Source: an uncultured Alphaproteobacteria bacterium
GTDB taxonomy: Bacteria; Pseudomonadota; Alphaproteobacteria; Sneathiellales; Sneathiellaceae
Length of the DNA: 9,932 nucleotides
Reading direction: 5' to 3'
NCBI GenBank assembly: GCA_937910835.1
Contig: CALEMG010000076.1
Span: 1 to 9,932, forward strand
A program made the position numbers and the translations under genes. The stretch's first letter is position 1. Each line of letters starts with the position of its first letter. This document shows positions 6,050 to 9,932 of the stretch, piece by piece. A model generated the notes under the pieces. It was given only the letters and a program-made list of their open reading frames with translations, had not been told where the DNA came from and ran no database searches.

Positions 6050-6532
6050 TTATATAATTTCGAGTGAGTCTGCGATCGGTCCTTTTACGCCCATACGGAC
6101 AACGCATTTCACCTTGGTGTCCAGCGCGATATCTTCAAGGTTGATGTCGGAACGCTCCAGCATGTTGACGTGGATAAAAACATCCTCTCCGCCGCCATCT
6201 GGCGTTACGAACCCATATTTATGTTCGGGGACATATGTGGTTACAACGCCGGTAACCTCAATATCGTTACCGACAACAACCTCTTCTTCCTCTTCCGGCT
6301 CGTGAATTGCAACAACCTGTTGACCGCGATCCCCATCTGCGAGGTCGCAGTTGATCTGCATTCCTTCCCGCAGCTCTTGATAGGACGTGTTTTGAAGAAC
6401 CGAAATATGGACGAAGGCATCCGGAGACCCATCGGCAGGCGAGACGAAACCAAATCCCTTGGCTTCATCGAAAAATTTCACAGTCGCCGAGATATTCTTA
6501 CGGACGGGCTTGGACGGCTTACGATCATTCAT
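6050..6532 (-). CDS. Cold-shock protein with two cold-shock domains
   Basis: This 160-residue protein binds single-stranded nucleic acid, probably RNA, and would act as an RNA chaperone or transcription antiterminator. Domain 1 (~14-77) has the RNP1-type KGFGFV (25-30) and RNP2-type AFVHI (39-43). Domain 2 (~91-159) has KYGFV (105-109) and VFIHV (118-122); it lacks one aromatic position of RNP1 (KYGFV against KGFGFV). An acidic stretch of Glu residues (~78-84) joins them. Two-domain forms of about this length are common in Alphaproteobacteria, unlike the ~70-residue enterobacterial CspA. The ATG at 6532 follows GAGG about 10 nt upstream, with a weaker AAGG directly against it. The leader is short as far as can be judged, and no CspA-type cold box is evident. 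DUF3126 follows in the same transcription unit. Confidence 0.93.
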   Translation of the reverse strand: MNDRKPSKPVRKNISATVKFFDEAKGFGFVSPADGSPDAFVHISVLQNTSYQELREGMQINCDLADGDRGQQVVAIHEPEEEEEVVVGNDIEVTGVVTTYVPEHKYGFVTPDGGGEDVFIHVNMLERSDINLEDIALDTKVKCVVRMGVKGPIADSLEII

Positions 6533-6623
6533 CCTTAAAGGACCTCATTTTTTATAACTAACAGTGCAATACCCAATATAGGGGCAAAGCTCAAATATTT
6601 CCGTGATTTTGTATCAGATCATG

Positions 6624-6659
6624 GCGCGGCTGTCTGTAGCGATATTTACGCAGCCGCGC
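6624..6659. repeat. Strong GC-rich inverted repeat downstream of the CbiX-like gene
   Basis: GCGCGGCTG (6624-6632) and CAGCCGCGC (6651-6659) are perfect complements separated by 18 nt. The repeat lies 18 bp past the CbiX-like stop codon. No T-tract follows on either strand, so it is not a standard intrinsic terminator. It could stabilise the mRNA 3' end, assist Rho-dependent termination or be a protein-binding site. The rest of 6533-6677 should hold the cold-shock promoter, but no convincing -35/-10 pair stands out. Confidence 0.5.
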
Positions 6660-6677
6660 ATAACGCTTTCCCGACCA

Positions 6678-7439
6678 TCAAATTTCACTGAATTTTATGG
6701 CACAACGGGAAATGCTCTGCTGAATCAACCGGACAATTTCCGGGCGTGTCCCGACAGCCCCCGCATAGTGAGCCGGCAGCGTACTTCCCGTTTCCTCCTG
6801 CCATTTGGCGATCGCGCCTGGCACATCCTCCGTTGCATGCGGCCCCTCTGCCGCGAACAAGCCAATTAAGACAAGCGGAGGTCCGTCCTCAGGTTGATCC
6901 TGCAACCATTGACCAAGAAACGGCGCTTCATTCAAGAAAGCAGCAGAAACATGGGCAAACTCCTGCACACTATCGATCGCTTTCTGCTGGAGGTATGTCG
7001 CCTCTGCCGAGGCAGTTGATTTTTCCGATCCATGGGCAACGAGGCCAAGATGAATATCCGCAGGAGCATAGCCTTGCTCAGCGCAAACATCCCGTGCCAT
7101 GGAAGATATTATTCCGGCCAGCTCCGGATCGATTCCAAGCGCATCGCACTGATATAGCTGCCGGTCGGCGCAAATGCGCCGCCCGTCCTTCAATTCAAAA
7201 AGCTCCGGAATACGCCGTGTGACGAAATACCCATTGCTCATGAAGAATGGCAGCAGAAAAACCTCCCCGCTTGGCAATTTAGGGGGCGAATGATCCTTTA
7301 CGAGGAAACAAACATCGATCTTTCCATAGCGATTACTCTGTTGCAATGTCAGCGCATGCTGTTTGGCCGCCTCCTGTGCGTCGTCTGAAACGCTGGAACC
7401 ATGGGCAACTATCAGGACTGATGGGCGCGTAGGTAGCAT
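6678..7439 (-). CDS. CbiX/SirB-like sirohydrochlorin chelatase-family protein (two-domain)
   Basis: This 253-residue protein has the duplicated class II chelatase fold of enzymes that insert cobalt or iron into sirohydrochlorin for cobalamin or siroheme synthesis. Each half begins with the family motif: VLIVAHGSS (His13) and LGLVAHGSE (His136). The second motif, normally G-x-H with a downstream D-x-P, is intact in the C-terminal half (GPHATEDVP, His201). In the N-terminal half it reads SNGYFVTRRIPE, without the histidine. The C-terminal half therefore keeps the expected metal/catalytic pair and the N-terminal half does not. Length fits a two-domain CbiX. The ATG at 7439 has an AAGAGA Shine-Dalgarno. 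No siroheme, sulfite/nitrite-reduction or cobalamin genes are nearby, so substrate and metal cannot be set from context, and it may be a non-canonical family member. The gene is divergent from dctP. Confidence 0.82.
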   Translation of the reverse strand: MLPTRPSVLIVAHGSSVSDDAQEAAKQHALTLQQSNRYGKIDVCFLVKDHSPPKLPSGEVFLLPFFMSNGYFVTRRIPELFELKDGRRICADRQLYQCDALGIDPELAGIISSMARDVCAEQGYAPADIHLGLVAHGSEKSTASAEATYLQQKAIDSVQEFAHVSAAFLNEAPFLGQWLQDQPEDGPPLVLIGLFAAEGPHATEDVPGAIAKWQEETGSTLPAHYAGAVGTRPEIVRLIQQSISRCAIKFSEI

Positions 7440-7543
7440 AAAAAATCTCTTGTTAATATCCGGGTAGTATTGGCAATTATTACCGCCGCTTCGTGTTTAC
7501 AATTTTTCAGGCAAAACTGGAAAAAAAATCACCTCGTTCCCCC

Positions 7544-7572
7544 TTTACCTGGCTGTCTAACCTAGGTATTTA
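7544..7572 (+). promoter_or_regulatory. Possible dctP promoter with internal palindrome
   Basis: TTTACC (7544-7549) and TATTTA (7567-7572) are 17 bp apart. The spacer contains the palindrome ACCTAGGT (7560-7567), flanked by TCTAA and TTAGA, which could be an operator. A second AT-rich candidate -10 (GATAAT, 7605-7610) has no good -35. The matches are weak, and no regulator gene is next to it. The remainder of 7440-7686 should also hold the CbiX-like promoter on the minus strand. Confidence 0.28.
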
Positions 7573-7686
7573 GATTTTTGTGGCCCGCAAGTGTTGAAGT
7601 ATGTGATAATATTTTTCATAAGTGGCAAAAAATAAAATCAAAGCCACGATTTAAGATAATTAGTTCCAATTGGGAGGAAAATAAAA

Positions 7687-8727
7687 ATGATCAAACATAC
7701 AGTTATGTCGATTGCTGCATTCTCTGCCGCATCGATGATGGCGTTCAGTGTATCTGCCGCTGACGTCGTAGACGGGCCTGAGGTAAGCTGGAATCTCTCT
7801 ACTTGGGGCAAGCAAAGAGCCTTTACCGCGGGTGTTGAAGAAATCGCCAAATATGTCGATGAGAACACAGGTGGCAAGTTCAAGATCAAGGTTCACTATG
7901 GTGAAGCCCTTTCCAAGTCACGTGAAAATCTGGACGGCATTCAATTGGGCGCTTTCCAGATGGCCATGTTCTGCTCCGCCTATCATCCGGCGAAAAACCC
8001 GACTCTGACAGGTCTTGATCTGCCGTTTCTACCTTTCCCGAACCTTGAAGTTCAACGGGACGTTCATGAAGCCTATTATAGCCAGCCGGCTGTCGTAGAG
8101 GATTTGGCGAAATGGAATGCCAAAATCCTGATGAGTTCTCTTCTGCCGCAATATGAATTTACAGGTGTCGGCGACCCTCCCTTGACCCTTAAAGACTGGG
8201 ACGGCATGCGCGTCCGGGCTCTTGGCGGTATTGGCAAGGCCATGACGAAGTTGGGAGCGGTTCCAACAACGGTGACAGCTTCGGAAACCTATACTGCGTT
8301 GGAACGTGGCACGGTGGAAGCCGCGTCTTTCCCCTTCACCTATGCCCATGTTTCCTACCGTCTGACAGATGTCGGCAAATGGTACACGGCTAACCTATCT
8401 CCAGGTGCCAATAACTGCCCTGTGGTTATCAACACGTCGGCATGGGAGGAACTGCCTGATCAGTATAAGCAGCTTATCATGGATGCTAAAAAGCCAGCCT
8501 ATGAAGCTTTGATCAGCGCCTATAAAGCTGCAGACGCCAAGAACTTCCCGATCATGGAAGAAAAAGGTCTGAAAGCAATCATGTACTCAGACGAAGATCT
8601 TGCTGCTTTCCGTAAAGCCGGCGCTCAACCTGTTTGGGACGAGTGGACCGCCGATATGAAAAGCAAAGGCATCCCTGGTGAAGAATTGCTGGAGGTCATC
8701 ATGACCACAGCGAAGAAATCCAGCTAA
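7687..8727 (+). CDS. dctP: TRAP transporter solute-binding protein (DctP family)
   Basis: This 346-residue periplasmic protein captures an organic acid and delivers it to the DctQM membrane complex, with uptake driven by the sodium or proton gradient. A signal peptide (MIKHTVMSIAAFS...SVSAA) is cleaved near residue 25. The mature protein has the DctP pattern: AFTAGVEEIAKYVDENTGG, the DLPFLPF segment (111-117), and W-x-G-M-R-V-R-A-L-G (171-180), where Arg177 corresponds to the conserved carboxylate-binding arginine. This is followed by TASETYTALERGTVEAASFP. The ligand is not predictable from sequence; dicarboxylates, keto acids, aromatic acids or other carboxylates are possible. The start at 7687 has a strong GGGAGGAAAA Shine-Dalgarno, and a later Met (residue 7) is less likely. 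A terminator hairpin follows, which should raise dctP expression above that of dctQM. Confidence 0.95.
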   Translation: MIKHTVMSIAAFSAASMMAFSVSAADVVDGPEVSWNLSTWGKQRAFTAGVEEIAKYVDENTGGKFKIKVHYGEALSKSRENLDGIQLGAFQMAMFCSAYHPAKNPTLTGLDLPFLPFPNLEVQRDVHEAYYSQPAVVEDLAKWNAKILMSSLLPQYEFTGVGDPPLTLKDWDGMRVRALGGIGKAMTKLGAVPTTVTASETYTALERGTVEAASFPFTYAHVSYRLTDVGKWYTANLSPGANNCPVVINTSAWEELPDQYKQLIMDAKKPAYEALISAYKAADAKNFPIMEEKGLKAIMYSDEDLAAFRKAGAQPVWDEWTADMKSKGIPGEELLEVIMTTAKKSS

Positions 8728-8740
8728 TCTCAACTGATAG

Positions 8741-8771
8741 AGAGGGTCGGCAATGTCCGATCCTCTTTTTT
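8741..8771 (+). terminator. Terminator/attenuator hairpin between dctP and dctQ
   Basis: AGAGGGTCGG (8741-8750) pairs with CCGATCCTCT (8757-8766) over ten positions, one a G-U pair, with loop CAATGT, and runs into six T residues (8766-8771). It begins 14 bp past the dctP stop codon. Partial termination here would give more binding protein than membrane subunits, a common arrangement for transporter operons; read-through would be needed for dctQM. Confidence 0.85.
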
Positions 8772-8788
8772 AACAAAGTACTTAAATC

Positions 8789-9457
8789 ATGACTGCAAAA
8801 GCATTCCCGGGCGGCCACGCTTCACGGTCGCCTTTGGCGGCCTTTGATCGATGGTTCTCGGTCATTGAGAATTTTCTTAACGGCGTATCCGCACTTGCAA
8901 TCTTCTTTGTCATGCTGCTGGGGGTAAGTCAGGGTCTGTGACGCAAGTTCTTTAACTGGCCTATTCCGGGCTACATCGACTTTATTGAACAAAGCATGGT
9001 GATTTTTGCCTTCTTTGGGATTGCTTATTGCCAACGGCTCGGCGGACATGTTCGCATGGACCTTTTTATGGCGAAGCTTTCAGGACGGTCTCTTTACTTT
9101 TTTGAGGCATTGGCAACCGTCATCAGCATCGCCGTGCTGACCGTCTTGATTGAAACGAGCTGGCTGCATTTTCTAAGAGCTTATCAGTTGGGCGATTCGA
9201 CCATTGATATTGAACTTCCGATCTGGCCTGCAAAACTTGTCATACCGCTCGCCTTCTGCGTTCTCTGGGTCCGTTTTGCGCTGCAATTCTTAGGCTTTAC
9301 GCGTTTGTTTATTAATCCAAATGCGGAGATTATCGCAGTCCCCGTTATTGAAGACGTCATTACTACTGCTCGTCACGAGATTGAAGATGCGCTTGGCGAA
9401 GACGCCGCAAAAGCAGCGAAGTTTGACGAAACCTACATTAAAAAGGGTAAAAAGTGA
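8789..9457 (+). pseudogene. dctQ: dctQ, TRAP small permease subunit, interrupted by an in-frame TGA
   Basis: Read through, the frame encodes 222 residues of a DctQ small membrane subunit that supports DctM. It begins MTAKAFPGGHASRSPLAAFD, has a first helix around residues 33-50 and then a TGA at codon 51 (8939-8941). The same frame continues as RKFFNWPIPGYIDFIEQSM, then IAYCQRLGGHVRMDLFM and further helices to a normal stop at 9455-9457. Both sides match the family, so the codon lies inside a conserved stretch. Homologues usually have a small residue such as Gly before RK, and GGA to TGA is one base change. A product starting at the ATG at 8996 would lack the first helix and has no good Shine-Dalgarno. 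The reading is either a genuine nonsense mutation or a sequence error. The ATG at 8789 itself has a weak ribosome-binding site. Confidence 0.85.
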
Positions 9458-9932
9458 TGGAGATAGATCCTCTCCTCTCTGGCGTGATCGGCATGGGCGC
9501 CCTGATCGCTATGGTGTTTCTGGGTGTTCGGGTCTATATCGCCGCAACAGTTGTTGGCATGATAGGCATCGTATCCATTATCGGCTGGAGTGCCGGTACA
9601 GGTATCGTAGGAACGATCCCGCACTCAAAATCCACTCTCTATTCCCTCAGCGTACTGCCGATGTTTATTCTCATCGGCTTTCTTGCATTTCACGCCGGGA
9701 TCACGACCGCCGCTTTTGACGCCGCCAAAAAATGGATCGGCTGGGTGCCGGGTGGCCTTGCAGTCGCGAGCGTTTTTGCCGCCGCTGGATTTGCCGCAGT
9801 ATCGGGTGCCAGTACAGCAACCGCCGCCGTATTTAGCCGAGTCGCCATTCCGGAAATGCTGGAAAATGGTTATGACAGGAAACTGGCGGCAGGTGTCGTG
9901 TGGGTGAACGCGACCAACCTCTTTGATGCGGC
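9457..9932 (+). CDS. dctM: dctM, TRAP large permease subunit (3' end outside window)
   Basis: This is the first ~158 codons of the large TRAP membrane subunit, which forms the ion-coupled transport path. The ATG overlaps the dctQ stop by one base (TGATG), indicating coupled translation. Visible family segments are an N-terminal helix with MVFLGVRVYIAATVVG, then LPMFILIGFLAFHAG, WIGWVPGGLAVASVFAAAGF, and AAVSGASTATAAVFSRVAIP followed by EMLENGYDRKLAAGVV. After 9900 the translation (WVNATNLFDA) no longer matches the family, which normally continues with AGGTL...IPPS. Other frames recover pieces of that sequence, so the last ~30 bases probably contain base-calling errors. DctM normally has about 430 residues, so roughly two thirds is missing. 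If dctQ is truly broken, this gene may be expressed without a working partner. Confidence 0.92.
   Translation, partial: MEIDPLLSGVIGMGALIAMVFLGVRVYIAATVVGMIGIVSIIGWSAGTGIVGTIPHSKSTLYSLSVLPMFILIGFLAFHAGITTAAFDAAKKWIGWVPGGLAVASVFAAAGFAAVSGASTATAAVFSRVAIPEMLENGYDRKLAAGVVWVNATNLFDA

Noticed and set aside
7578..7600. Sigma54 promoter upstream of dctP (TGGCCCG...TTGA)
   Set aside because: The required GG-N10-GC spacing is not met.
7578..7763. Plus-strand frame spanning the dctP upstream region
   Set aside because: It overlaps the dctP signal-peptide coding sequence in another frame and has no ribosome-binding site or recognisable features.
8939..8941. TGA in dctQ as selenocysteine or reassigned Trp
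   Set aside because: I see no convincing stem-loop just downstream of the codon, the family is not a known selenoprotein, and TGA serves as a stop in several neighbouring genes.

Overview
The window most likely comes from an alphaproteobacterium, probably marine or otherwise free-living; I cannot name a genus. The pointers are a DUF3126 protein, a tandem-domain cold-shock protein, a two-domain CbiX/SirB-like protein and a DctPQM TRAP transporter. TGA ends several genes and TGG encodes Trp in them, so the standard bacterial code applies. Both ends cut through genes (an integrase on the left, dctM on the right), and the last ~30 bases look unreliable.

Layout. (1) 1-392: the C-terminal end of a tyrosine recombinase, then a short non-coding stretch holding two direct repeats. 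The neighbouring tRNA-Arg(CCT) has its 3' end facing the integrase, so this looks like one border of an integrated island lying to the left. (2) 393-1915: tRNA-Arg, a small DUF3012 lipoprotein gene and an OmpA-like lipoprotein gene, all on the minus strand. Both lipoprotein genes end in clear intrinsic terminators. (3) 1916-4197: a minus-strand operon of an ArsJ-associated GAPDH and arsJ, overlapping by 4 nt. In the characterised pathway the GAPDH makes 1-arseno-3-phosphoglycerate from arsenate and ArsJ exports it. No arsR, arsC or arsB is in the window. (4) 4370-5314: a CDF-type divalent-metal efflux protein transcribed divergently from the arsenate pair, so this is a small metal/metalloid resistance locus with a shared 172-bp control region. 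(5) 5318-7439, minus strand: an unrecognised secreted protein, DUF3126, a double cold-shock-domain protein and a CbiX/SirB-like chelatase homologue. (6) 7687-9932, plus strand: dctP, dctQ and dctM of a TRAP carboxylate transporter. A terminator hairpin lies between dctP and dctQ, and an in-frame TGA interrupts dctQ at codon 51.

I found no clearly new system. The points most worth a second look are the broken dctQ, a pair of near-identical dyads 21 bp apart at the 3' end of arsJ with a related dyad upstream of the operon, the arsR-less gapdh-arsJ/CDF locus, the integrase-tRNA border, and the CbiX homologue in which only the C-terminal half keeps the usual histidine pair. Non-coding gaps are all under 300 bases; the larger ones (1689-1915, 4198-4369, 6533-6677, 7440-7686) are described under the regulatory and repeat entries.
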